This document shows, one piece after another, positions 1-6,874 of a stretch of DNA of 10,832 bases (position 1 is its first letter; the number at the start of each line of letters is the position of its first letter). The notes beneath the pieces were generated by a model. It searched no databases. It had not been told where the DNA came from and saw only the letters and a program-made list of their open reading frames with translations. The position numbers and the translations under genes are program-made. The DNA comes from an uncultured Eubacteriaceae bacterium (GTDB lineage Bacteria; Bacillota; Clostridia; Eubacteriales; UBA1433). The DNA is taken from contig CALGIV010000067.1 in assembly GCA_937914785.1 (NCBI GenBank), positions 1 to 10,832 of the forward strand, in the 5' to 3' direction.

Positions 1-769
1 TAAAACAATACATCTGGCCATCCTCAATTCGAAAGCGGTCGGCCAAAAGTGAGTAACCAATGTCGGCCAACAGGCTGTCTTCTCTGAACATCCTGCCGTC
101 GATAAAGACACGTCCGATGCCGTTTAATTCGCGCAGGTCATTGCAGATAAACAGGCACGCTTCGACGATGCTTTTATAAAACTTGGCCGCCATCACCGAT
201 TTTTGCTCATCCCCGCGCCTGTCGGCTAAAATTCCCATCAAAATATCTTTTGTGCCGATAACAAATTTGCCGTTGATAAAACGAATATTGAACTCGTAAC
301 CTTCCGCCACGCTGTCAAATGCCTGTTCTGCAGCCTGATGCAGCTTTTCGCCGGGCAGGCCAATTAAAAACGCTGCCGCATCGAAGAAACAACGCATATC
401 AGCTGCACGTTCATACTGTTTCAATCTTATATTTTCCAATTTATGTAAATATTCCGTCGACCCGCACAGCATCTCCAAATGCTTCGGTGCATTTTCCTTG
501 TAGATATCATATATGAGACCAACCGCCGCAATGGCGGCCTTTTCTTCTGAATACGGCCCCTGCGGCATACAGAAGCTGTCAAGTCCGCCCACCTTACACA
601 CATACTTTGGCGTGCACAATAAAAACTCTCCCGTATAGACCCCATCCACACGTCCGTCATCCACGTAATCGAAGACGAGGCCAATCATCTTCGCATACGG
701 ACTGGGCTTCATCTGCTCCGCCTGCACAAAGAATTCCTGTGAATAATCAATTTCTCTTATGTAAGCCAT
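1..769 (-). CDS. Unrecognised protein, 3' end cut off by the window edge
   Basis: An open frame starts at ATG 769 and stays open for 256 codons to the left edge, so the C-terminus is missing. The start has a good ribosome binding site (AGAGGTGA) just upstream, which supports the reading. The protein begins MAYIREIDYSQEFF and looks soluble, with no signal peptide and no clear membrane segment. It has scattered cysteines in its first half (for example LLCTPKYVCKVGG near residues 50-62, FCMPQGPYSEE near 66-76, and MLCG near 100). I do not recognise a family and assign no function. A hairpin terminator of the upstream esterase gene lies between the two genes, so it is probably transcribed separately. 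Confidence is high that it is a gene, but nothing is claimed about its role. Confidence 0.8.
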   Translation of the reverse strand, partial: MAYIREIDYSQEFFVQAEQMKPSPYAKMIGLVFDYVDDGRVDGVYTGEFLLCTPKYVCKVGGLDSFCMPQGPYSEEKAAIAAVGLIYDIYKENAPKHLEMLCGSTEYLHKLENIRLKQYERAADMRCFFDAAAFLIGLPGEKLHQAAEQAFDSVAEGYEFNIRFINGKFVIGTKDILMGILADRRGDEQKSVMAAKFYKSIVEACLFICNDLRELNGIGRVFIDGRMFREDSLLADIGYSLLADRFRIEDGQMYCF

Positions 770-851
770 TTCTATTTCACCTCTTCCCAGTATACTATGC
801 TTTTACGCCTGTCCGCTTTCCTTATTGCCAGTCCGTTTTTTTATACGAAAA

Positions 852-882
852 GAAAAGCAAAAACTGACAGCCTTTGCTTTTC
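852..882 (-). terminator. Hairpin terminator after the esterase gene
   Basis: A perfect 10-bp inverted repeat (GAAAAGCAAA at 852-861 and TTTGCTTTTC at 873-882) encloses an 11-nt loop. Read on the minus strand it follows the esterase stop codon by about 26 nt and runs into a T-rich stretch (TTTTCTTTTCG). The stem is low in GC, so termination may be partial. Confidence 0.5.
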
Positions 883-908
883 CTTACAAAACATTGTATT
901 GATGCTGC

Positions 909-1871
909 TTACGCGTTGTTCTTTTCGTTAATCCAATCCGTCGAGGCATCCATCGCCGCGCGGCAGGCGTTTGTCTCATCCAGCGCATTGAGCATCACGA
1001 AGTCGTGGATCATAGCCTGGAAACGCATTGCCGTCACGTCTACGCCGGCCTCCCGCAACATCTTGGCATAAGCTTCCCCCTCATCCCGCAAAACGTCCGC
1101 TTCCCCATTTAATATCATCGCGTCCGGCAGACCCTGAAGCTGCTCGATTGAAGCGCGCAGCGGAGAGGCTGTAATCTCGGCGCGATCCTTCTCCGAAGTC
1201 GTGTACTGATCCCAGAACCACATCATTCCTGCCCTGTATAAATAATAATTTGTCGCAAATTGGCGATACGATTCCGTATCGAAACACGCATTCGTCACAG
1301 GGTAATACATCAATTGCTTGTGGATATCGGGCCCATTCCGATACTTCGCCATAATCGTCATCGCCGTCGTCATATTCCCGCCGACGCTGTCCCCCGCTAC
1401 CGTCAACGTATCGAAATTGAATTGCCATCCCATTTTGCACGCAATATCCGGCAAGGCCGACAGCACCGCATAGCACTGTTCAATTGCCGTAGGATACTTC
1501 GCTTCCGGCGATAAGCTGTACTCCGGAAACAGGACGACCGAATTTGTTCTCGCACTTAATTCCCGAACCAGTTTGTCATGGGTGTGCAGATTGCCAAATA
1601 CCCAACCGGCACCATGAATATAGTAGATGACATGAGGTATCCCCGTCACATTATCTGCGCGAATACAGTGCAAATCGATTGTCCCCCATCTGCCTGTATT
1701 GATTGCCGCAGTCTCAATTGATGCGGGATACTTATAGACAGGCGCATCCTGCGCCTCATTTAGCACCTGACGCCCCTGCTCAGGCGGCAATTGAAAGATC
1801 AACGGCGGCGTTGAATTCGCCTCGCAGACCTGTTCCGCTGCTTTTTCCAAAGATATTCGTCGCTTCTTCAT
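909..1871 (-). CDS. Alpha/beta-hydrolase, HSL-family esterase/lipase
   Basis: A 320-residue hydrolase of the hormone-sensitive-lipase group, which cleaves short-chain carboxylic esters. The family's oxyanion-hole motif is seen as HGAGW at residues 86-90 (usually HGGGW). The nucleophile elbow GDSVGG is at 160-165 with Ser162. The acid is most likely Asp259 in EADVLRDEG, and the base is His289 in MIHDF. All three catalytic residues are present, so the enzyme should be active. There is no signal peptide, so it is cytoplasmic. The length is normal for the family. The start ATG at 1871 is fixed by a strong AGGAGGG site directly upstream. It stands alone: a terminator follows it, and the terminator of trxB precedes it. 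The natural substrate cannot be read from the sequence. Confidence 0.9.
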   Translation of the reverse strand: MKKRRISLEKAAEQVCEANSTPPLIFQLPPEQGRQVLNEAQDAPVYKYPASIETAAINTGRWGTIDLHCIRADNVTGIPHVIYYIHGAGWVFGNLHTHDKLVRELSARTNSVVLFPEYSLSPEAKYPTAIEQCYAVLSALPDIACKMGWQFNFDTLTVAGDSVGGNMTTAMTIMAKYRNGPDIHKQLMYYPVTNACFDTESYRQFATNYYLYRAGMMWFWDQYTTSEKDRAEITASPLRASIEQLQGLPDAMILNGEADVLRDEGEAYAKMLREAGVDVTAMRFQAMIHDFVMLNALDETNACRAAMDASTDWINEKNNA

Positions 1872-1959
1872 CTTTTCCCTCCTTTTTTATACCGCTTATA
1901 ACAGTCTATGCCCAAAGGACACATCCATATGACCCCCTGCTAACAAAAGCATTTTATCC

Positions 1960-1994
1960 AAATAAAAAAGCAGCAGGCCAGCCTGCTGCTTTTA
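1960..1994 (-). terminator. Strong intrinsic terminator of the trmL-trxB operon
   Basis: A near-perfect hairpin pairs AAAAGCAGCAGGC (1966-1978) with GCCTGCTGCTTTT (1981-1993). On the minus strand it is followed by TTTTTTATTT. It lies about 20 nt after the trxB stop codon and upstream of the esterase gene, so it separates the two transcription units. Confidence 0.85.
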
Positions 1995-2012
1995 GAATCA
2001 TTTCTATTTTCT

Positions 2013-2945
2013 TTAAAAGTTATGGTCGATATAAAGCTCTGCACTGACTGCCGCAATCGCGCCGTCGGAAGCGGCCGTAATCGCCTGACGCAGTGGCTTC
2101 TTGCGCACATCTCCCGCGACAAACAACCCTTCTTCACGCACCGACATATCGTCTTCCGTCATAACATAACCGCGTTGATCGGTATCGGCAAAGTCTTTAA
2201 CCAGCGCGCTGTCGGGATTATAGCCCACAAACATAAATACCCCGCTGACATCCAGTGTGGATACTTCCCCCGTTACCTTGTTTTTTACTTCCAGACCGGT
2301 TACTTCCTCATCGCCTAAAATGCGTTCCGGCGTAGAGTTTAACACCAGCTGAATTTTTTCATTTTCGAAAACACGGTTCTGCAAGGCCTTCCCGCCGCGA
2401 AATTCATCTCTGCGATGCACGACATAAACTTTTTTAGCAAATTTTGTCAAAAATATACTTTCCTGCAATGCCGTATCGCCACCGCCGACAACAGCTACAT
2501 CCATATCTCTGAAAAATCCGGCATCACACGTTGCGCAATATGACACCCCGCGCCCACGCAGACGTTCTTCTCCGTCAATACCCAGCATCACGGGCGAAGC
2601 CCCAAGTGAAGCAATAACGGCCTTCGCGCGGTAGATATCCCCGCTTTCACCCAACACTTCGAACAGGCGATCTTCTTTTTTTATCGACACCGCCTCATCG
2701 TAGACAACCTGCGCACCAAACGACATTGCCTGCTGTTCCATACGCTCGATCAATGCAGGCCCCGTACAATCGACGATGGAGCCCGGATAGTTTTCCACAT
2801 GCGTCGTCGTACCGATCTGCCCGCCGAGCAACTCTCCTTCCAGCACCGCTGTTTTTAATTCTGCACGCGCCGCATACAGCGCCGCACTTAAGCCTGCCGG
2901 CCCGCCGCCTAAAACGACCACGTCATATTCGTAGACTTCACTCAT
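2013..2945 (-). CDS. trxB: Thioredoxin reductase (NADPH)
   Basis: A 310-residue low-molecular-weight thioredoxin reductase, which passes electrons from NADPH through FAD to a redox-active disulfide and on to thioredoxin in the cytoplasm. Seen in order: the FAD-binding GGGPAG at residues 13-18, the active-site disulfide CATC at 137-140, the NADPH-binding GGGDTA at 154-159, and HRRDEFRG at 177-184. The arginines in the last motif are typical of enzymes that prefer NADPH. FVAGDVR near 275-281 is the C-terminal FAD contact. The length is normal. ATG 2945 has GAGGTGA just upstream. The gene starts 30 bp after trmL and shares its promoter; a strong terminator follows. In anaerobes the enzyme supports thiol homeostasis and oxygen defence. 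A ferredoxin-dependent relative is unlikely because the NADPH motif is intact. Confidence 0.95.
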   Translation of the reverse strand: MSEVYEYDVVVLGGGPAGLSAALYAARAELKTAVLEGELLGGQIGTTTHVENYPGSIVDCTGPALIERMEQQAMSFGAQVVYDEAVSIKKEDRLFEVLGESGDIYRAKAVIASLGASPVMLGIDGEERLRGRGVSYCATCDAGFFRDMDVAVVGGGDTALQESIFLTKFAKKVYVVHRRDEFRGGKALQNRVFENEKIQLVLNSTPERILGDEEVTGLEVKNKVTGEVSTLDVSGVFMFVGYNPDSALVKDFADTDQRGYVMTEDDMSVREEGLFVAGDVRKKPLRQAITAASDGAIAAVSAELYIDHNF

Positions 2946-2975
2946 TCTATCACCTCATACTCTACAATTCTTAAT

Positions 2976-3455
2976 TTATTTTTCATCAAGTTCGGCAAAA
3001 TTATGCTGCCTCAACGCTTCATACAGCACAATCGCCGCCGCATTGGATAAATTCAAGCTGCGCAGCTCAGGGTTTGAGCGCATCGGGATCGTCAGGCGAT
3101 TATCATAAAACATTTCGTGAATTTCCGCCTTTAATCCGCTCGTTTCACTGCCGAATACCAGATAACTGCCATCTTCATACGTTACATCGCTGTAACGGCG
3201 CGTCGCCTTTGTCGTGTATAAACAGACCTTCTTTTCATCCGGACGGTTTTCCTGAAGGAACGCAGAAAAATTTTCATAGATGCACACCTGCATCTTATCC
3301 CAATAGTCCAGCCCCGCCCGCCTTAAATATTTGTCGTCGACAGAAAACCCCAAAGGCCCTACTAAATGCAGCATTGTGCCGGTGATCGCACAACTCCGCG
3401 CAATGTTCCCCGTATTCTGCGGAATCGTCGGCTCTACCAACACGATGTGAAACAT
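2976..3455 (-). CDS. trmL: tRNA (cytidine/uridine-34-2'-O)-methyltransferase TrmL
   Basis: A 159-residue SPOUT-class methyltransferase, the typical length for TrmL (YibK). The family methylates the 2'-O of the wobble base 34 of certain leucine tRNAs, using S-adenosylmethionine, as a dimer. Motifs visible: EPTIPQNTGNIAR near the N-terminus (residues 8-20), LVFGSETSGL at 99-108, and IPM with SLNLSNAAAIVLYEALRQ at 123-150, which together form the knotted cofactor site. The start ATG 3455 has a perfect AGGAGG 5 nt upstream. It is the first gene of the trmL-trxB pair, with a recognisable promoter at 3500-3528. Confidence 0.93.
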   Translation of the reverse strand: MFHIVLVEPTIPQNTGNIARSCAITGTMLHLVGPLGFSVDDKYLRRAGLDYWDKMQVCIYENFSAFLQENRPDEKKVCLYTTKATRRYSDVTYEDGSYLVFGSETSGLKAEIHEMFYDNRLTIPMRSNPELRSLNLSNAAAIVLYEALRQHNFAELDEK

Positions 3456-3499
3456 TTCTGCCTCCTGAAATTACGCTTTGCATTTTATTATATTTGATT

Positions 3500-3528
3500 A
3501 TTATATCTGAACTTCATTTTTTATTCAA
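3500..3528 (-). promoter_or_regulatory. Sigma-A-type promoter of trmL-trxB
   Basis: On the minus strand a TTGAAT -35 element (3528-3523) and a consensus TATAAT -10 element (3505-3500) are separated by exactly 17 bp. Transcription would begin about 40 nt upstream of the trmL start codon. A second TATAAT at 3492-3487 lacks a fitting -35. Confidence 0.65.
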
Positions 3529-3651
3529 TAACCAATTATGCTCCATAAACAGCTTCTTGTCCTGTTATATCGCAGCATATTTCCCAAAATCAGACAATTT
3601 TCTCCTCATTAAAACTAGCTTCTTTTTTTACAGACAATTGTTAAGAATATA

Positions 3652-3680
3652 TGTGCATAAGTGGATAAGTCTGTGGATAA
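3652..3680 (-). promoter_or_regulatory. Cluster of three DnaA-box-like 9-mers
   Basis: Read on the minus strand: TTATCCACA (3680-3672), TTATCCACT (3668-3660) and TTATGCACA (3660-3652). The first and third match the DnaA-box consensus TTATNCACA exactly and the middle one has a single mismatch at the last base. All point the same way. The first two are 3 nt apart, and the second and third share one base. The surrounding spacer (3456-3725) is strongly AT-rich. The cluster lies about 125 bp upstream of the trmL promoter and 45 bp after the btuD stop codon. The boxes are seen in the sequence; DnaA binding is inferred. Confidence 0.55.
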
Positions 3681-3725
3681 CTTGTGAAATATACGAAAAA
3701 AATGCAATTTTCGACGATGTTTGCG

Positions 3726-4485
3726 TTATTTCTCAGCCAGCATCTGGTATGGAATATTGTGGATATCCCGCTCAATAACTATATTGGTTTCATAAATTTC
3801 AGACAATAACGCCTCATTAAAAATAGTATGAATATTTCCCGTTTTCACAACCCGGCCCTGCTTCATAATAATATAGCGATCGATAAATCTCGCGGCAAGA
3901 TTAATGTCATGCATAATGGCAATCACCGTTTTACCGCCTTCATTTAATCGTTTCAATAAGTGCATTATTTCCATTTGGTTCCTAATATCCAAATTCGCAG
4001 TGGGTTCATCCAGCATCAAAATCGGGCTTTGCTGCGCAATTGCACGCGCGATGAGCACTTTCTGCTTCTCACCGCCGCTTAAGCAGTGATACACCTCGTC
4101 GCTATAAGCTTCGGCCCCAACCTGCCGAATTGCCTCGTGCGCGATTGCATAATCATTTTGATCGAGCCGGTTGCGCACTGCGCGCCGCCAGCACGATATC
4201 GTAGGCCGTAAATGCAAATGTTGTCTCGAATACCGCAGGCACTACGGCAATATTCTGCGCAATGCCCCTGCGGTCCAGCTCATCGATGTTGCATCCGTTG
4301 ATCAGCACTTCTCCTGCCGACGGGATCGCCAGCCGCGTCATCACTTTCAACAGCGTGCTTTTACCGGCCCCATTTGGCCCGATAACGGCATAAAAACCGC
4401 CTTGCTCAATCTCAAACGAAATGTCTTTTAAAATCGTCTTTCCACCCAATGTAAGCGATACGTCCTTTAAGATTGCAGCGTTCAT
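3726..4485 (-). pseudogene. btuD: Corrinoid ABC transporter ATPase BtuD, split by a frameshift
   Basis: This should be the ATPase that powers B12 import together with BtuC and BtuF. The first frame (4485-4153) carries Walker A GPNGAGKST at residues 36-44 and stops after 110 residues. The rest (signature LSGGEKQ, Walker B ILMLDEPT, switch histidine in IMHD) lies in another frame that ends at 3726. The span is 760 nt; dropping one base gives 252 codons plus stop, the normal family length. A smooth join is S103 to R104 near 4176, so one extra base is the simplest explanation. The site sits in a GC-rich inverted repeat, GCGCA-C-TGCGC (4173-4183). The Q-loop glutamine expected after VVP is alanine (residue 84). 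The start ATG overlaps the btuC stop by 4 nt (ATGA), implying coupled translation. It could be a real mutation or a base-calling error; both halves are otherwise well preserved. Confidence 0.85.
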
Positions 4486-5507
4486 GAGAAAATTTCCCTT
4501 TTCGATTTTACGATGAGATAAATAAAGAACGGCGCGCCGAAAATCGCCGTGATAATGCCGACCGGCACTTCCTGGCTCAACAGGCTGCGGGCAATCGTAT
4601 CCGCGCTCATCAAGAAGATCCCGCCGACCAGTGCACTGTACGTCAGCAGGCGTTTATGTTTGGGTCCGGTAAAAATACGCACGACATGCGGCGTGATCAG
4701 GCCGACAAAACCGATAATGCCGGCAATCGAGACGACGCCGGCTGCCAATACGGAAGTGATCAACAAAATGCGCCGCCTGACTTTATGCACATCCAACCCC
4801 AACAGATAAGCCGTCTCATCCCCCATCAGCATCACATCCAGACTCGTATGATGCATCATCATCAATATAAACCCAATAATAAAATAAACGGCGACAATAG
4901 CCAATTGCGGCCAGGACTTTGCCGCAAAACTGCCCAGCGTCCAAAAGTAGATATCCTTGATATTTTCCTGAAACATTAACATAAGAATCGAAATGACCGC
5001 CGTGATAAACTGCCCGATCGCAAGCCCTGTCAGCAGCAGCGTCGTCGTCGATTTCTGGCCATTGCGTGAGCCGACGGCATACACGATAAAGACCGTTACA
5101 AGCGCACCGGCAAAGGCAAAGAGCGCCGTGATATTTAATCCTAAAAAGTTCTTCGACATCTTTAAAACGATGCTTAATGTTGCCCCCAACGCCGCACCGG
5201 AAGAGACGCCCAGCACGAACGGGTCGGCCATCGGGTTCTTAAATGCGCTCTGGTAACCACAGCCGCAAACAGCTAAAGAAGCCCCGCTTAAATAGGCAAT
5301 CAACACGCGGGGCAGTCTTACTTGAAAGACGATCATCTCCTGTACACTTGCGGCTCGTTCTGTCAACTGAGCTATGCCACGTGTAAACAAAATCTTCATC
5401 GCCTCAGCGAGCGAGATATCGGCCGTTCCAAATGCCGTAAAAATGACGACTAAGGCAACACTTAATATAATGGGAACGCCGATCGGTATGCTTTTCGGTT
5501 TCTTCAA
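4482..5507 (-). CDS. btuC: Corrinoid ABC transporter permease, FecCD/BtuC family
   Basis: A 341-residue inner-membrane permease of the FecCD family, which moves B12, siderophores or heme; here B12 is favoured because of the operon's riboswitch. The many hydrophobic segments fit the roughly ten membrane helices of the family. Family motifs seen: RLPRVL at residues 64-69, NPMADPFVLGVSSGAALGA at 91-109, FVGLITPHVVR at 267-277, and EVPVGIITAIFGAPFF near 313-328. The only usable start in this frame is TTG 5507: upstream the frame closes without an ATG or GTG. No clear ribosome binding site precedes it, and it begins 10 nt after the btuF stop, so it probably depends on ribosomes finishing btuF. Its stop overlaps the start of btuD. 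Confidence 0.9.
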   Translation of the reverse strand: MKKPKSIPIGVPIILSVALVVIFTAFGTADISLAEAMKILFTRGIAQLTERAASVQEMIVFQVRLPRVLIAYLSGASLAVCGCGYQSAFKNPMADPFVLGVSSGAALGATLSIVLKMSKNFLGLNITALFAFAGALVTVFIVYAVGSRNGQKSTTTLLLTGLAIGQFITAVISILMLMFQENIKDIYFWTLGSFAAKSWPQLAIVAVYFIIGFILMMMHHTSLDVMLMGDETAYLLGLDVHKVRRRILLITSVLAAGVVSIAGIIGFVGLITPHVVRIFTGPKHKRLLTYSALVGGIFLMSADTIARSLLSQEVPVGIITAIFGAPFFIYLIVKSKREIFS

Positions 5508-5517
5508 TTTATTTCTA

Positions 5518-6441
5518 TCACATCGCTTCCGGATAAATCAGCTCGACGAGCAGGCGCAGCGCTTCTACAAAACGCGGACCGGGTCGAGAAAGAATTGCCG
5601 TTTCATTACTTGAATAAGAATACGTATAAACCCTGCCTTCCTGAATCGCCGCAAGCGGCTGCACGAGCGGCTCTGCCGGCAAGTCCCCGTCCTTTTCTAC
5701 GGCAAGGTCGATATAGACATCCGGATTCTTTTCAAGCAAAGTCTCAACCGGGATTTGAACCCAGCCGTTCCCCAACGATGCAGCAACATTTACCGCGCCG
5801 GCCTTTTGAATCATATCGTCCAAATACGTCCCACTACCGGTCGTATAAAAGCCGCCCACATCGACAAAAACCGTCGATGCCCGGTCTACCTTAAACGAGC
5901 AAATCTCTTCCATTTGCTGTGTCAAATCATCGCGCAGTTGCTGCGCCGGCTCTGCTACATCCATTACCTGGCCGATCAGGCTGATATTATCGAGCACGTC
6001 GTCGATGCTGTCATACGTCATAATGACGATCTTAATTCCCGCATTGTCCAGCAACGCTTGAGTGTCCTCCGGGATTCCATAAGCAACATCTGAAAACAAC
6101 ACATCCGGCGCCGCCTCAATGATGCGCTCCACATTCGGCCCCGCAAAATCGATCAACTGCGGCTTTTCCTTTGCTTCCAAGGGATAATCGCAATAGGCTG
6201 TCACGCCAACCAGTTTTTCTTCCAACCCCAGCGCATATACAATTTCCGTAATGGAAGGAGACGAGGAAAGAATCTTCTCCGGTACCGTCTCAAACGTAAC
6301 TTCATTGCCCAAATCATCCGTAATCGTCAGTGGATAGCCAGCCTGAGCGTCGTTATTTCCGCCTGTACCGCCCGCACAGCCTGCAAAAGAGGCTGCTACC
6401 AATAACATTGCCAGTAAAAATGCTATAATTCTTTTTTTCAT
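5518..6441 (-). CDS. btuF: Corrinoid-binding lipoprotein BtuF of an ABC importer
   Basis: A 307-residue substrate-binding lipoprotein. It has an N-terminal signal (MKKRIIAFLLAMLLVAASFA) with lipobox FAGC, so Cys22 would be lipidated and anchor the protein outside the membrane. The mature part is a class III binding protein: ITDDLGNEVTFE near residues 40-51, PSITEIVYALGLEEKLVGV at 62-80, and TAYCDYPLEA at 81-90, which resembles cobalamin binders more than siderophore binders. Glu66 and Glu233 (PVETLLEKNPDVYI) are the likely contacts to permease arginines, by analogy with BtuF. RPGPRFVEALRLL is near 286-298. ATG 6441 has GGAG 5 nt upstream. It is the first gene of btuF-btuC-btuD, behind the cobalamin riboswitch, which strongly supports a corrinoid substrate. 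Confidence 0.92.
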   Translation of the reverse strand: MKKRIIAFLLAMLLVAASFAGCAGGTGGNNDAQAGYPLTITDDLGNEVTFETVPEKILSSSPSITEIVYALGLEEKLVGVTAYCDYPLEAKEKPQLIDFAGPNVERIIEAAPDVLFSDVAYGIPEDTQALLDNAGIKIVIMTYDSIDDVLDNISLIGQVMDVAEPAQQLRDDLTQQMEEICSFKVDRASTVFVDVGGFYTTGSGTYLDDMIQKAGAVNVAASLGNGWVQIPVETLLEKNPDVYIDLAVEKDGDLPAEPLVQPLAAIQEGRVYTYSYSSNETAILSRPGPRFVEALRLLVELIYPEAM

Positions 6442-6473
6442 TTTTTCTCCTTTTCCTCACAGCAAAAAAGACC

Positions 6474-6510
6474 CTGAAACAAAACATCCGCACCAAAGGC
6501 GCGGAAATGT
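6474..6510 (-). terminator. Riboswitch-controlled terminator with antiterminator alternative
   Basis: On the minus strand a hairpin of CCGCGCC (6504-6498), a 3-nt loop and GGTGCGG (6494-6488) has one G-U pair and is extended by ACAT/ATGT. It runs into TTTTGTTTC. Upstream, GGCGGGAA (6536-6529) can instead pair with TTCCGCGCC (6506-6498) with one bulge, which would destroy the terminator. A third hairpin, CCTTC/GAAGG at 6527-6541, would in turn mask that segment. These mutually exclusive folds form a normal OFF-switch platform between aptamer and btuF. Confidence 0.75.
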
Positions 6511-6550
6511 CCGATTCAAACATCGCCCTTCCCGCCGAAGGTTGTCTATT

Positions 6551-6689
6551 TACAGCATAACAGATATCCTGGCTCGTGCTTCTTCCTTCCCTTTGCCTTC
6601 CCATTTTCACAGTGGCTTTTAAAGGGTCGTCCACACCTACAGTAGCGGGGGCTGCAACGGTTTTCGACCGTTTTCCCTCTTATGCTGTA
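6551..6689 (-). promoter_or_regulatory. Cobalamin (B12) riboswitch aptamer
   Basis: On the minus strand the region is closed by a perfect 10-bp P1 helix, TTATGCTGTA (6553-6560 side paired with 6680-6689 as TACAGCATAA). Inside are the hallmarks of the class: the core GCAGCCCCCGCTACTGTAGG (from about 6653 downwards), the B12 box AGCCACTG with ATGGGAAGGC (6617-6595), and GAGCCAGGAT (6576-6567). These are conserved in known cobalamin riboswitches. It lies about 110 nt upstream of btuF and is followed by a terminator, so adenosylcobalamin or a related corrinoid should shut off the uptake operon. Confidence 0.95.
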
Positions 6690-6711
6690 TTCAATTTTAA
6701 TAATGTAATGT

Positions 6712-6740
6712 ATTATAGCAGTCCGATATTATTTTGGCAA
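6712..6740 (-). promoter_or_regulatory. Near-consensus promoter of the riboswitch-btuFCD transcript
   Basis: On the minus strand TTGCCA (6740-6735, five of six consensus bases) and a perfect TATAAT (6717-6712) are separated by 17 bp. Transcription would start near 6705, shortly before the first base of the aptamer P1 helix at 6689. The spacer between this and the nth stop (6741-6874) shows no gene and no clear nth terminator. Confidence 0.8.
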
Positions 6741-6874
6741 CCCTTATTTCAATTCAGTATCATACTTTCTGTCTTCCTCTCTATAATACCACGACGACGA
6801 TCACTGCCAGCCTATAATTGTTAAATTTTTATCAAATTCGATCATTTTAAACTGTCTGTGCTGTATACATCGCC

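Noticed and set aside
427..684. Minus-strand 85-residue frame
   Set aside because: It is an out-of-frame shadow of the longer partial gene at 1-769, which has the ribosome site and natural protein composition.
1260..1514. Plus-strand frames within the esterase, trxB, btuC, btuF and wall protein genes
   Set aside because: All are antisense shadows of well-supported genes, with no ribosome sites and unnatural composition.
3456..3725. Chromosomal replication origin
   Set aside because: Three DnaA-like boxes and AT-rich DNA alone are not enough: no typical origin genes flank them, and only one small cluster is seen.
4153..4217. Programmed +1 frameshift joining the two btuD frames
   Set aside because: Known programmed sites such as that of prfB need a slippery codon at the stop plus an upstream Shine-Dalgarno-like stimulator. 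I see none here, and a one-base indel in a GC-rich inverted repeat is simpler.
6353..6634. Minus-strand 93-residue frame
   Set aside because: It lies across the conserved B12 riboswitch and its terminator; the sequence is explained by RNA structure.
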